From contig NC_058504.1 in NCBI RefSeq assembly GCF_020382885.2, positions 13,899,019 to 13,963,018 on the forward strand: a DNA stretch of 64,000 bases, in the 5' to 3' direction. The first letter of the stretch is position 1. Every line of letters starts with the position of its first letter. The notes beneath the pieces were generated by a model that was not told where the DNA came from, did no database searches, and saw only the letters and a program-made list of their open reading frames with translations. This stretch comes from Scatophagus argus. Lineage: Eukaryota; Chordata; Actinopteri; Scatophagidae. A program made the translations under genes and the position numbers. Below are positions 1 through 11,089 of the stretch, piece by piece.

Positions 1-360
1 CAAACATGTGTGGATATTGTTATTGAGGTGTGTATCTGCTGTAACAGACCTAAAAAGATTAGAGAGGATCTTGTCTGTACATCCAAGGACACACAGTAGG
101 TTACATGAGTTCAGTAAGAAAATACAAATCTAAGTAGAAAAATACAAATCTGAAGTGTACACAGTAAAGGCCAATTATAACATTGAAATTAGTGTTTTGT
201 ATTCCTGAACGCATTGTAAATGTATTGTAAGTCAGTATTAGTATGATTTAACCAGGAAGGAGGAAGCCGAGGGGGAGTAAGGGGGGTGGCGTTATTTTCT
301 TGTGGTGAATGAAACCACCAAGTCAGTTGATCGGTCGATGACGTTGTCTGAACAGAATAC

Positions 361-535
361 TATTTAAGATGAGCCTCATTCTCTGTCCATCACAGCTTTC
401 CTGTCAACAGACTTTGCTTTGTAGCTAAACTCTCTTGCTGCACTTATTGCTTACTGCTTTCTGTCACCTACACCACAAGGAACGATATATTTATTTTTCT
501 TCGCACCAGTGTTTTGACCAAAGAGGAAACTAGCA
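361..535 (+). promoter_or_regulatory. Putative core promoter and 5' UTR of the CXC chemokine
   Basis: A TATA-like TATTTAAG starts near 361, about 175 bp before the start codon, followed by a plausible 5' UTR without splice signals. Just upstream (about 301-320) lies a GAATGAAACC stretch that carries a GAAAC half-site of the kind found in interferon-stimulated elements, but no full GAAANNGAAA repeat is visible. Interferon or NF-kB control would be expected for a CXCL9/10/11-like gene. Here that is inference from the family, not proven by the sequence. Confidence 0.4.
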
Positions 536-1599
536 ATGTCCAGCATCATGAAAGTGTTTCTGCTCCTGGCTGTCATTGTCTGCATCTCAAAAGCCCAACG
601 TAAGTATTTCTATTCTTCATGATTGACAACTCTGGCACATTTACAATTGGCAAAATGAAGGAATTTCTTTGACACACAATGACAGTAAAAGAAAGAAAAT
701 CCATTTTTTATTCATTATGATATTATGGCAGCTGTGAGCAGAAATTTGAAAATGATTTTAATGTAACTGAATGATTTTTTTTTCCCCTCCTTTTCTTTCT
801 CTCCAGTCCATGAATCGGGACAGCAGTGTCTCTGTCAACGTGTCAGGAGGGGAATTTCATTAAAGTCTGAAGTAAAGGACATCCAGATCTACCCAGCGAC
901 CATCTTCTGTGACAAAGTGGAGATTGTGTAAGATGCACTAAAAACTTTTTAAGTAATTAAGATTGCAGGAATATGGAAATGAATGCATTAATTTGCTTTG
1001 ATGTTCCTAAACCTGGTATCATAAAGCCTAGAATGGCATTCTAATGCATTTAAAAGATACATGAGGTCATGAAAAATTTTTAATTATGACCTGCCAACGC
1101 AATGATAACCTGAAAATTTAAGGCATATCACAAATCTCTCAAATCACACCTACTCTGCCTGTCTGAATCATTGATCTGGCTGTTCATTGGCTATTCAGTG
1201 AAGAGATGGTGCTTTTTTTCACCTGCACTCACCTCAACTGTTTATTTCAACAGCGTCACCATCAACAACGGTCTTCGTTACTGCCTGAACCCCAAGCTGA
1301 ATGCAGTGAAAAAGCTCCTGGCTAACATCATGTGAGTATATTTACGGTCCTGAATCTGAGCCTCACTTTCTGAATACACTGACCACTGAGCTACTGATGT
1401 ATATATACTGGTATCTTTCAGTGAAACACCAGGAACAGGAATGAGTGAGATCATGATGACTTGTCCACACTGTTGTGATGTTTCTAATGTGTGTCCTTCT
1501 TGTTTTATTGTCACCTTTAGGAGCAAACAGAAAGCCTCTACAGCCACACCAACTGAGTTCATTTCCACTCCAGGCAGCACCAACACTGCTAGCATGTGA
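536..1599 (+). CDS. CXC chemokine, non-ELR, CXCL9/10/11-like (fish cxcl11 group)
   Basis: Secreted chemoattractant cytokine, expected to act on leukocytes through a CXCR3-type receptor. Coding exons are 536-599, 807-927, 1254-1331 and 1521-1599; all introns are GT-AG, and phases join to 342 nt encoding 113 aa. Residues 1-20 form a typical signal peptide (MSSIMKVFLLLAVIVCISKA). The mature part has a CLC (CXC) motif preceded by GQQ, so it lacks ELR and should not be a neutrophil-type chemokine. The other two conserved cysteines are in IFCDKVEIV and GLRYCLNPK. The four-exon layout with the last exon encoding a short Ser/Thr-rich tail (STPGSTNTASM) fits CXC chemokines. The basic run QRVRRG after CLC resembles CXCR3 ligands. 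The start has an acceptable AGCAATG context. The exact orthologue (cxcl9, 10 or 11) cannot be settled by eye. Confidence 0.88.
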
Positions 1600-1865
1600 C
1601 TCTCTCTTTAACTCCTCGGATCAATAAGCTCAGATGACCTCTGACCCTACCAAAAGCACCTCCAAGTATTTAGATGTGCATAAAACTTTTGCTTGATTTA
1701 TCTTCTATTTATGCTGATGTGCATTTATATATTTAATACTGCTTTTGACTTGTTTTGTATATAGATTGTGTGTGTATGTAAACAAGAGTTTTATGCATTT
1801 TGGTCATTTAGGTTTTTCTTCTTTTATAATAATAACAATAATAAAAACTTCACAAAAGTACTGAG
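1600..1865 (+). other. Chemokine 3' UTR with polyadenylation signal
   Basis: AT-rich 3' UTR after the TGA. It contains several ATTTA-type stretches (for example TATTTAGATG and TATATATTTAATAC, 1660-1740), as often seen in unstable cytokine mRNAs. A canonical AATAAA lies at 1840-1845, so cleavage is expected near 1860. Confidence 0.6.
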
Positions 1866-2125
1866 TAATAGTTGTCTGTTCATGTTCCATATGTACAAAA
1901 CAGTCTATGATGGTGTCTCCACAAAAACACTGCAAAAGTCACATTGAATGTGGTCAAATGTGCAAGAAAATGTGTTAAAATGTCTTGTCAAGTGCCCTAC
2001 ATGCCACACTTTCAAATGGTTAAATATTTGGAACCGTTTCATCATAAATGCATCATGACCTTCCGTGGGCTGGTGCCCCCTGACAGCTGGTGCAGACAGG
2101 CTATCTGCTACTGCTGACAGGCTCA

Positions 2126-3170
2126 CAAGTAATTCTTTTGCAAGTCCGAGTCAAGTCTCAAGTCTCTAATGACTATGGCTGCTGCATCCAGCGCCATTGC
2201 TCCGCAAACGCACAGCACGTAGGGCACCAAATGCCAACGGGGGCGGCAAAAAATTGAGGCTCGTGAAAATCATCACAATAGGCTAGGTACTAGTAACGAT
2301 ATGGCACCACAAAGCATTTGTGCTTAGGGCACCCAAATGGCAAGCAATGGCCCTGGCTGCAACCCATCTGGTTTGCTGAAATCACAGGGCTATCTGAGAG
2401 AGGAGCTGGCTCTAAGCTAATGATGCAGGCTATACCATTAGATTTTTATCTGAACATAAAGAGAGCTAAAATTGGATATAAACTAACATTAGTTGGGGCA
2501 ACAGGAAAATGCTTTTAACATTATTAGTCCTACAACAATAACTGTAACCTACTTTTCAAGAACAAAGTACAACCGAATTGTAGAATTGCACTGGGTCTCC
2601 AACTAAACACAGCTCCACCCGTGTTAAAACCTCTAACCCCTGAAACTGAGTGTAACTGTTACCTGATAGGCCTGTAACATTATTTGATCATTAATAAACC
2701 TGCAACTTCCCTATAGCTAGCATTAATAAGTAACATGGTCTTTCTCTCGGTTCAGCATCAGCCAGCAGATGGCGGTAGTGGAACAGTGGTGATAAGCTTA
2801 CCCAACCATTTAGTCAAGGCAAAATCACAACTCTGTGTGGCAAGCAAACATTCTCTCACTCAGCTTTTCAAATTATTCAGGGAACACTATATAGCTGATG
2901 CTGAACTGGATATATTTGCTAACAATCCACAGGTGCTAACATTAACCTTTCATTAACGTTTTCAGATGTCTGATAAAGTGTGGTGTGGTTGATCCAACAT
3001 CTTTCATTTTGATACTGTATTCATGAGTCCCAAATATGGAGCAAGTCTCAAGTGTTGTGAGGACGAGTCTAAAGTCACATCTACTGGTCATTGTGTGCAT
3101 GACTTGGGACTGGAGTCGAAGTCTCAAATTGGAGTCTACGACTCTGCCCACCACATACCATTAATGGGTC
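2126..3170. repeat. Diverged interspersed repeat with iterated 'caagtc/gagtc' ends
   Basis: Both edges carry iterated AAGTC/GAGTC words (about 2143-2165 and 3030-3145), a signature of a common nonautonomous fish repeat. The interior has no long open frame and no recognised domain. Exact ends and target-site duplications could not be fixed. Assignment to a transposon family is not possible by eye. Confidence 0.45.
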
Positions 3171-3340
3171 CTCCCAGTAGGCTGTCTACATGTATCAGAC
3201 ACTACAGGACATCAAAGCTGCAGATGGACTCTGGGATTTCATGGTCAGTAGCTAGCTAACACCATGTGTTCCCGCTCAGCTTTGACGGGGGTGGCTCAGA
3301 TTGGCTGAGTCTGATAGGCTGTCATCTGTGACCCACCATC

Positions 3341-3376
3341 ACACACACGCGCGCGCATACACACACACACACACAT
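3341..3376. repeat. (CA)n microsatellite with internal CGCGCG
   Basis: Imperfect CA/CG dinucleotide run. It has no coding meaning; the apparent short open frame through it is an artefact. Confidence 0.85.
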
Positions 3377-3659
3377 TGGTATTCGTTCCCTGGGAACTTA
3401 CCCTCACATTAACACTAACCAATATCCTAACAATAACTGTATTAAAAGCCTTTTTTGGCTTCTGTGGAGGAGTTTTTTTTAATCCCAGAAGGGAACTGAG
3501 TGTCCATTAGGTTAACTAACTGTTTGAAGAAGGGATTTACACAGACACAATAAATATGCTTTACAGAAAACATGGTATTTTGAGGCAGCATTTGCTGTAA
3601 TTTCTTATCCAGTTTTTACAGCAAACCTCTTCTGCCTAAACATCTTAATTTAACATTAC

Positions 3660-4027
3660 ATGTTTATTTTACGTTCTCCTCACACTTGTCGGCACTGTTG
3701 CACATAAAGCATTAGATTTTACAATGCGGTTACACTGCACCACACACATATCCCAAACCTGCGCCAAACAGGCTGCAGGACTTTAAGTTTCGTCTGATCA
3801 CTTCCGCCGGCTCGGTTGCCGGAGAGATGCGTTCACTGGTGCTGTGTGGACGTCTCAGCGCACTGTTTACCCTTTGCATGTTCAAAAGTCATGGCTGAAC
3901 AAACCGGTGAGCAAACATACAATATTTGTTCTTTGAGTCTGTCAAAACGACGCAGTGGTGACAAAGAAATCATTGCGGCTGTGGAATAATTTCAACGGGA
4001 GAAGAAGGGAGATACTGACAGGTTGAG
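3660..4027 (+). promoter_or_regulatory. kiaa1191: Promoter and untranslated first exon region of kiaa1191
   Basis: A locally CpG-rich stretch (about 3790-3870) has an ETS-like ACTTCCGCCGG at about 3800 and no TATA box, as expected of a housekeeping promoter. Two good donors follow: GTGAGC after 3906 and GTAAGT after 4027. Either can splice to the downstream coding exons, so more than one 5' end is likely. The exact transcription start cannot be read from sequence. Confidence 0.5.
3891..3906 (+). other. kiaa1191: Possible alternative first coding exon of kiaa1191 (MAEQT-)
   Basis: An ATG in strong context (GTCATGG) opens ATG GCT GAA CAA ACC G and meets a consensus donor GTGAGC. The donor phase (one base left over) is the same as that of the conserved first coding exon at 5138-5165. 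Splicing to 5282 would therefore give MAEQT-ALEPG in frame. It could also be only 5' UTR with a chance ATG. Confidence 0.4.
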
Positions 4028-5137
4028 GTAAGTTAAATACCCTGCAGCCGGCATGACAATGTCCTTCATGCAAACGTTTCAGATGACTTAACAATACAAA
4101 AAAAAATAACTACAATAGCTACAATGCATGTGGAAGCATATCAAATCAATTAATTACTCGATGGTGTTTTTAGTCAGCTATGCAGTTTGCCTACCTAAAA
4201 GTAGCGACATCTTCTTTGATGTTTTATAGTTTACAGTCATACGTTATTCCCATACGCCCATGACGTGATTTTGATTCGTGTTTTTGCAAGTCACTGGGTT
4301 TGGCTCCCCACAACGCTGACGTGAGCCGCAGCAGATAGGTGTCAGCTGTCTGGAAAGTGTGCACTAAACTACAAAATACCACCGACCCAAACCTGCAAAT
4401 CTGATATCTGTATTCTGCCAGAATGTAGGTTTCAGTTTTGCATATGGGGGATGGTTCTGCCACCGTTCATTTATGTGACAAAGATTTGGGTGGATTCCAG
4501 TGGAAAGTAAGCTCAGACAAGACTGATAAGACTCACATGATTACAGATAGGTTCACCACAACACTACAAGATTAATGATAGTGGTTTTGTTGTAGCCTAT
4601 ATCGCCCACACAATGGGTAGCTAACTGACAGACAGCATTTCCTCATTCATCAAGTTTTCATTTCCCTATGCAAATGCTCCATACTTCACAATGTGGCTGT
4701 TTTTCTCTGCCATGGGCAGATGAGAGGCTGGTATGAGTGTGACTCAAACATAAACTGATATTAATGACTGTGCTGTAACCAGACTCCCTAGTTCTATTTG
4801 CAGCATGTCAGAAACAGGATACTGCTCGCTTCGCACAGTAAATACAAGTCTCTGCTTATTCTCTCTGTTATTTTTTTAACTAAATCATGATTAGGTTAAT
4901 AAAAATATGCATGCTTACATTTATTTATTCACTTCTCAAAAGGCTACGGTGACGTGTTGTTGCACTACACACTGTTCTTCCAAAGGAGTAGGCCTTTCCA
5001 TCAGTCAAATGACCCAGCACTGTGTGTTGTCATGTGATGAAGTGTTCAGATTTGGAGTCCAAAGCAAAGCAGAGTGGACCTCCACACTATCACCCGCCAG
5101 AGTCTCCTGTGGTCATCCTCTCTGATTTTCTGTCAAA

Positions 5138-8100
5138 ATGGCCTCAAGACAGCGGGATATTCCAGGTAATTGTAGATTTAAATACTTAGACATGTGTGCT
5201 AATCTTTACATTCTTTAATTTGTGATATGACTACCGAATAAAACACAGTTGTAACGTTTCATTCATGCCCCCATCCTTCAGCACTTGAACCTGGCAATTC
5301 ATCTGGACTCTTTGGTGCTTTATCATCTCCGATGGTAATGACTAGGCGCAATATCAGCTATGACGAGCTCATGGATGCCCCTATGCATTCACCACCTTCA
5401 GACTTGAGTGTCAACATCTTATGGAAAGACCCTGTCATCCCGCAGCACAAGTTCAGAAACACTACAGAGGTGCATGAATGTTTTTCTTATTGTCTGATTC
5501 AAATTGTTTGAAGTGTTACCCTAAACAACACTGTTTGTATTGGTTTGTGTGAAACGTATTTCTCAAGGTTAGGTGCATGCCTGGACACATTTGATTTGCT
5601 CACCTATTTGTTATGTAACTGAATAACCCTAACAATGTAAGCTTGTGTGACTAGGAAAGAGAAAGTGGTGGGAAGCTGCTGAATCTCGAGGCACCAACAC
5701 CAGCCAAGTCCCCAGTGCCTGTTGTGAAAGCAAAAGCCACCTCTTTAATGAGCTCAATAATGATCAGTAAGTCATCAAAAACAACTGAATATTTAATTGC
5801 AGAACCTTTTATTTCTGTACATGCAAGTTACAAGCTCCTTTGCTACATGTCATGTAATGATTGTCAAAATAGCTGCTGCCTTGACTGCCAAATACGGATG
5901 AACAATCTTCAGATTGTCATAATGGAGTGCAGCATATCAAACCATTGACTAATTTTGACTTCACTGTTGATGCCCTACAATTAGAGCAGACCCAGGAGAA
6001 CCTGCAGAAGTTTGAGCACCAGGCAGGGCTGACAGATGCCAGATATTCTCCCCATAAGGGGCTCTCTGCCGAGGAGACTCGCTTTCACCGGCTGGGTGAT
6101 GGCACGCTGCCAGTGAGTATGAACAAATGTAAGATAAAAGCTTTGTGTCAAGGAGCAGTGTAAAGTTTCTCCCTGCCCTGGAATAATAATCAGTAGCTGA
6201 ACAAATACATCTTCACTAACAGGCGTGTCAGAGGGCAACACAACACAAATAAAAGTTAAACAAAAAAATGAACACCTACACACAGTCTCACTTGCTGCTG
6301 GTTTATTGCAAAATTTAGCCCCTACATGAAAGGTTGCAGGTCTGACTTTAATCAGATAAAGCTGATGACCTTGATCAAGTCTGTTTAGGTTGAAATATCA
6401 TAACAAGCCAGAGTAAGCAAGCCTGTGTAAGAGGTGTAAGTTTTGTCGACCACCAGTGTACTTTGGGAAATATGTTTTCACGATGATAATGCAGCGCGTG
6501 AACATCCTGTGAACGCTGAAAACAGGTACTTGCACAAATAGAGAAATGACACTGGGTTTTAAGTGTTCACCAACTGCAAGGATTAAACCTACAGTGCAGA
6601 ACTCTTGTTGCCCCCCTGTGGCAGTGAGAGCAATTACACAAACACTGTTAACATACCATTAACACACTGGATGTTTCTTTTTAATCAAGCTCATTTCAAC
6701 AAACACATACACACACACAAAATTTAAGAAGCCTGGTATACTGCAAAAATACATAAAGATCTGTATTATATTGATAGGCCTAGTCAACATTATGTGAACT
6801 TTTAGCTTTATCTATTTTAGCTATCGTTAAGCTCAATCTTGCACCCCAGCTTTAAATATGGTTCTTAATCCAGATGAAAGGCTTTGCAAAGACTGCTTTA
6901 AAACATCACGAAGGAGTGACAGTGGCTGTGACTGTGTGAGTGCACAAAGTTTGTGTTTTCTTTGCTGTCTAGATTTCTCACTTTCCTTGCCCTCAATGGC
7001 CCACACAGCCATGCTCGCATTTCAAGTGCTATCAACTAACCTGTCGGAAGTACAACATTTGACACATACTGTGATGTTGAACTCATGAGATCACAGGGTG
7101 TTAAGGTATCAGGGTTCATTTGTTATTTAACAACACAGAGTTTCATGATGAAATTCAATGTAAGCTAAGTTGTAGCCCCTTCATGCTACACACAATTAGA
7201 AAATATATACAATTGTTTAGATTAGAATACAATAAAATAAAATCAAGCAGTATATACACTTATTTATACCTACATATATACATATATATGTATACCTAAA
7301 CTCATTATGAGGACTGTATTCCTAATTAAAAAATGATGGTTTCTATGAGAAAATTAGATATGACACGACACCATGTTGTTGTGGCCTCTGGGTAAACAAT
7401 TTACGTAATCTCTGCGCTCGCTCCACAGGCTGAAGTTTCTATCAAGGGTGTTGCCAGGCAACGCCCTTAAATGAGTCGAGCCCCCTTATTTTCGGAAACG
7501 GACCAATCACTGAGCTCCTAACAAAAGAGACATTTTGGAGACCAGCTGCGGTCCGTACACACAGCACCGTTTGAATAATCCCCCAAACTTGTAAAAACAA
7601 CAAATTATGGACAAAATGAAGGAATCTATCGGACTGGAACGGCAAATAAATCTCATCATCAAAAGGTATGTCGAGGAATTGTTGTTTTTAGCTATTACCT
7701 ATTTGTGCAATCCGGTTGGAAAGAAGGCCTTTGGAAAACAACATTGTAGGCTAGCTTGCTAAGCTGGCATTTGAGGTAAAGCGAGTAAACAAAGCACATT
7801 TAGCTGTTAAATTCTTCATATTTTTCATGTTCTCACCCTACGTCACCTTCAGTTAAACCTCCGGATAGCTTATACCTCAGTCAGCTTCAAAGAGACTGTC
7901 TTTAGGCTTATTTTATTTGGCTAAGTACCGTTAGCTAAATTGCTGTTAGCTTAGGTTGATAGGTTAGCTATTTTGTGGCACGGTCAATATAGAGCCTGTT
8001 AGCTAACGTTAACGGTACACTGAACGGTAATATTGTTATCGACATACATGGAAATTAATCGGACTGCTCCCCTGACTATAAGAGGGTTGTGGGACATAGT

Positions 8101-10458
8101 AATACCACAGAGCTAAGCGTCATGGCCTTATCTAACCCCAAGCCTCCTTAGGTAAAGTAACCTCAATTTGTGCTTCACAGATATTAGCCTGTTTTAAGCT
8201 AAGGTTAGCTTAACGTTAAGAAATGACACACACTAGTTCCAGTTGCCTTCGCATTTCTCAGGTTTGTGTTTTCATTAATTGATAACAGAAACCTTCTTAA
8301 ATATAATTCTGACCAAAACATACCCGCCTCTCTTCTACAGCTACCTGACAAGCACTGCGTCTAGCGATTTTATTTGTCTTTCTTCTGACTGCACTGCTCC
8401 AAACGCTTTCGAAAGCAAACACAAAAAGCTTAAACTTCCAAAATCTGGTTGAGTCCTAGTTTTGAATACTGTGTTTGAGGTCCAGCACGGTTACTGCAGT
8501 GTTTAAATCTGATGTCATAGCGTGACGCCGTATCATACACAGGAGATTTAATGCCATTTGGATGGTCCTTTTTAGTGATTGACATTGGTGACTGATCATA
8601 TTCTTCCAGAGGTTTTTACTGTAATAAGCGTAAATGTCATGACAAGCATGATTGGTCATGTTATATTGGTTATATGATTTGTTACTTATCGAGATAAAAC
8701 TATATTTTTGTACATTTATTGTTCAAATAGAAAAGCAGTATTGCAAAAATCTCTGCAGGTTATATTCACTTGGACTAGTGGTTTCACAGGTGTAGTAAGT
8801 AGAACAATCAGTTTTCTGAATGAATTATAAACAGTAAACGTGTTCATTGCAGTAATTACTTTTCAATAAAAATCTTAGTTCTATGCTTATGTAATAATAA
8901 TGGGGGTTATTGTAAAATTGGTATAATTTTGTCATAGACTAGTCCCCTTTCTTTGTCTCTTCTCTCTTTTCCCACCCACACTATATGGTCACAGGTGATA
9001 GGCTCAGAGATCTTTGACGCACATGATTATTTTTGATGTGTAAGTCCAGGAAAACACTGCTGACCTTTTGTATTGTATATTCAGGGAGTGTTTGCTCTCT
9101 AAATAAGATCAGTGCTGTGTCAATGAAATGAGTCCCAAACATCAGCTGATAGTCTCTCTAGGACCATGGCGGGGGGGTACTGTCACAGTTTTGCTCCTTG
9201 TACAGAGTGCAGAATGTTCCTTTATTGTCAGTTTGTTTCATTGCTTGTTTTTCTGGTGGTGCAGAAGTTGAGAATGCCAAGCGGGGACTTCAAGGAGGAC
9301 AGGCTTACAACATCAGCACAATCCACCCCAAGTGGCACCCCATCTGTCACTCCCTCCGTCACCCCCAGCGTTAGTCCCCACACATCACCAGCTGTTTGTC
9401 GCAGGTAGGCCTTCTGCTGCTGAATGTCGACATTGTCATTTGATTTGAACCCAGAGTCAAAATGTTATGTTGACATTGGTGGAACTGGAATCCCTATTCA
9501 CGACATGCTTCATTTCCCAACACTTCCATGTTTACCTGTATGTTCATGTGTTGTTCTTGTTTGGGCGGGGGGTACAGGACCTGGTTCCCGCTGAGTCCTG
9601 CACCTTTTCTTGCCACCCCAGAACTCAACAGTCCCAACCCAAGCACAGACATGGGAGGAAATGAAGGAGGAGGAGGAGAGAGATGGAACTTCTTTGGAAC
9701 TCGATCTGTGGTACAGAAGTCCCCCACTGACCCAGGCTCTGAAACCAGCACAGGTGAAAGATTTATACATAGTCATGTGTCTTGAAGTCCTGTACCTGTA
9801 TTTGACAGTGTAGATTCATAATATAGCTTCTCATAACAGTAGGTTGACTTCTGTGCCATGGCAAAATGGGATGAGGTCCCAGCTTTTTCTATTTCCTCTG
9901 AATCCAACAGCATTGGTTCCACTGTCACAGATGAACTCTGGTTGCAGCTGAATAGATCTTGAAATCAGTGTGAATTTTGCACAGATGGATATTTCGAAGC
10001 GAAAGCCTGTGATCCAAATGTAAACTGAATGGATGACCCACCACTTAAAAAGACTCTAGATGGGAGCCTCTTATCAGTTATATTAATAGACAGGCATTAT
10101 GCTGTTTCAGTACAGAGAGAAACCACAAAGATGTTAAACAGAGGATGTTAAACTTACTCGTTAAAATCGTGACACTAAAGCTTCTCCTTGAAAAGCTAGA
10201 TTTAGGATGTTTAATGTCAACATCTACCACTTCCTCCTTCTCTCTCAAACAGGCTTCTCCCTGCAGTCCTACTTTGGCATGCAGAAATCATCTACCATGG
10301 ATGGCACCAACACCCAGGTCAACTTCAAAGTGGAGGACCCTACCAAATTCATGCCCCCCAAGATTGAAATCTCAGGCACTGAGGCCAAGCCAGCGCCTCC
10401 AAGGCCACACAAACTTAAGCCTCGGGACATGAATGTTTTAACACCCTCGGGCTTCTGA
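5138..10458 (+). CDS. kiaa1191: Putative monooxygenase p33MONOX (KIAA1191 orthologue)
   Basis: Seven coding exons: 5138-5165, 5282-5469, 5655-5766, 5985-6112, 9265-9404, 9578-9753 and 10253-10458. All have AG/GT borders and matching phases, giving 978 nt and 325 aa, close to the roughly 305-residue mammalian protein. Recognised by family landmarks: N-terminal MASRQ...IPALE, the SYDELMD...PPSD segment, VPVVKAKAT, the QTQENLQKFEHQAGL block followed by YSPHKGLSAEET, a Ser/Thr/Pro-rich linker (TPSGTPSVTPSVTPS), and the conserved C-terminus KPRDMNVLTPSGF. The mammalian protein has been reported as a cytoplasmic, NADPH-dependent putative flavin monooxygenase linked to neurons. I see no classic Rossmann GxGxxG, so the enzymatic role remains doubtful. 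Intron 4 (6113-9264) is unusually long and holds a separate promoter-like unit. AATAAA at 10726-10731 ends a roughly 290-nt 3' UTR. Confidence 0.9.
7450..7462. promoter_or_regulatory. Palindromic RFX X-box inside kiaa1191 intron 4
   Basis: GTTGCCAGGCAAC is an exact inverted repeat of GTTGCC around one base and matches the X-box bound by RFX factors, which typically sits near the start of ciliary genes. An inverted CCAAT box (in GGACCAATCAC, about 7500) lies 40 bp downstream, and a short ATG exon with a consensus donor follows at 7607. The motif is seen directly; function is inferred. Confidence 0.5.
7607..8452 (+). other. Candidate two-exon small ORF (56 aa) in kiaa1191 intron 4
   Basis: Exon 7607-7665 starts ATGGACAAAATGAAG, encodes MDKMKESIGLERQINLIIK and ends at donor GTATGT. 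A strong acceptor (CCGCCTCTCTTCTACAG) opens a second exon at 8341 that continues the same frame for 36 codons to TGA at 8450-8452. The first exon cannot join kiaa1191 exon 5 (9265) in frame: it would stop at once. I do not recognise the peptide. It could be a small gene, an alternative 5' end of kiaa1191 mRNA, a noncoding RNA, or chance. Confidence 0.25.
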
Positions 10459-10892
10459 AGCCAGGCTAACTGCGTAGTTACACCTCTATTCTACCTTTTT
10501 GTTTTTTGTCAAGTTGCTTATGTGTTTTCCTGCCTTCCTCTGCCCCCTTTGTCTCCCTGCAAATTCACTAAGGTAGAGGATAATGAAGACCACCTATCCT
10601 ATTTACTCACTCGCCCCAGCCACATCACTGCACTGTTTCTTCTCCCATTGGACCGACATAGATGGATTGCTACCTGCTGTTAACCCACACCACACTCTTC
10701 TTATCTCTTCCCATGCCTTGGTCCAAATAAAACACCATATGAAGTAAAGATTGCACTGCTTTATATTATTACTTATGTTCAATCACATAATGGGTTGGCA
10801 TGCATTGCCTGGTGTCCTCGTTCCATTGTCAGTGATGGTGTGAGATTGAACATGTTGAAATATCTTGTCAGTCCTTTTTTTTTTTTTTTTTA

Positions 10893-11085
10893 AAAGGGAC
10901 AGTTCTCCCCAAAATCAGAAATACATATTTTCTTGCTAAACTGAAGTCCTGAAGTGACAAGAAAGTCAACATTACTACAGCTGATATCCCTCAGGCTCAT
11001 CAACTCACAACAAAGCACTATCAGCAAAATCACTACAGTTAAGAGGAAAGATATGCGGTTTTAATTTTTGGGGCGAACTGTCCCT
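10893..11085. mobile_element. Short inverted-repeat element (MITE)
   Basis: AAAGGGACAGTTC at the left is mirrored by GAACTGTCCCT at the right, and the inner parts also pair (CCCAAAA versus TTTTGGGG). The element is about 190 bp, has no coding capacity and follows a poly-T run. This matches a very common fish nonautonomous DNA element. It lies just past the kiaa1191 polyadenylation site. Confidence 0.6.
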
Positions 11086-11089
11086 CAAC

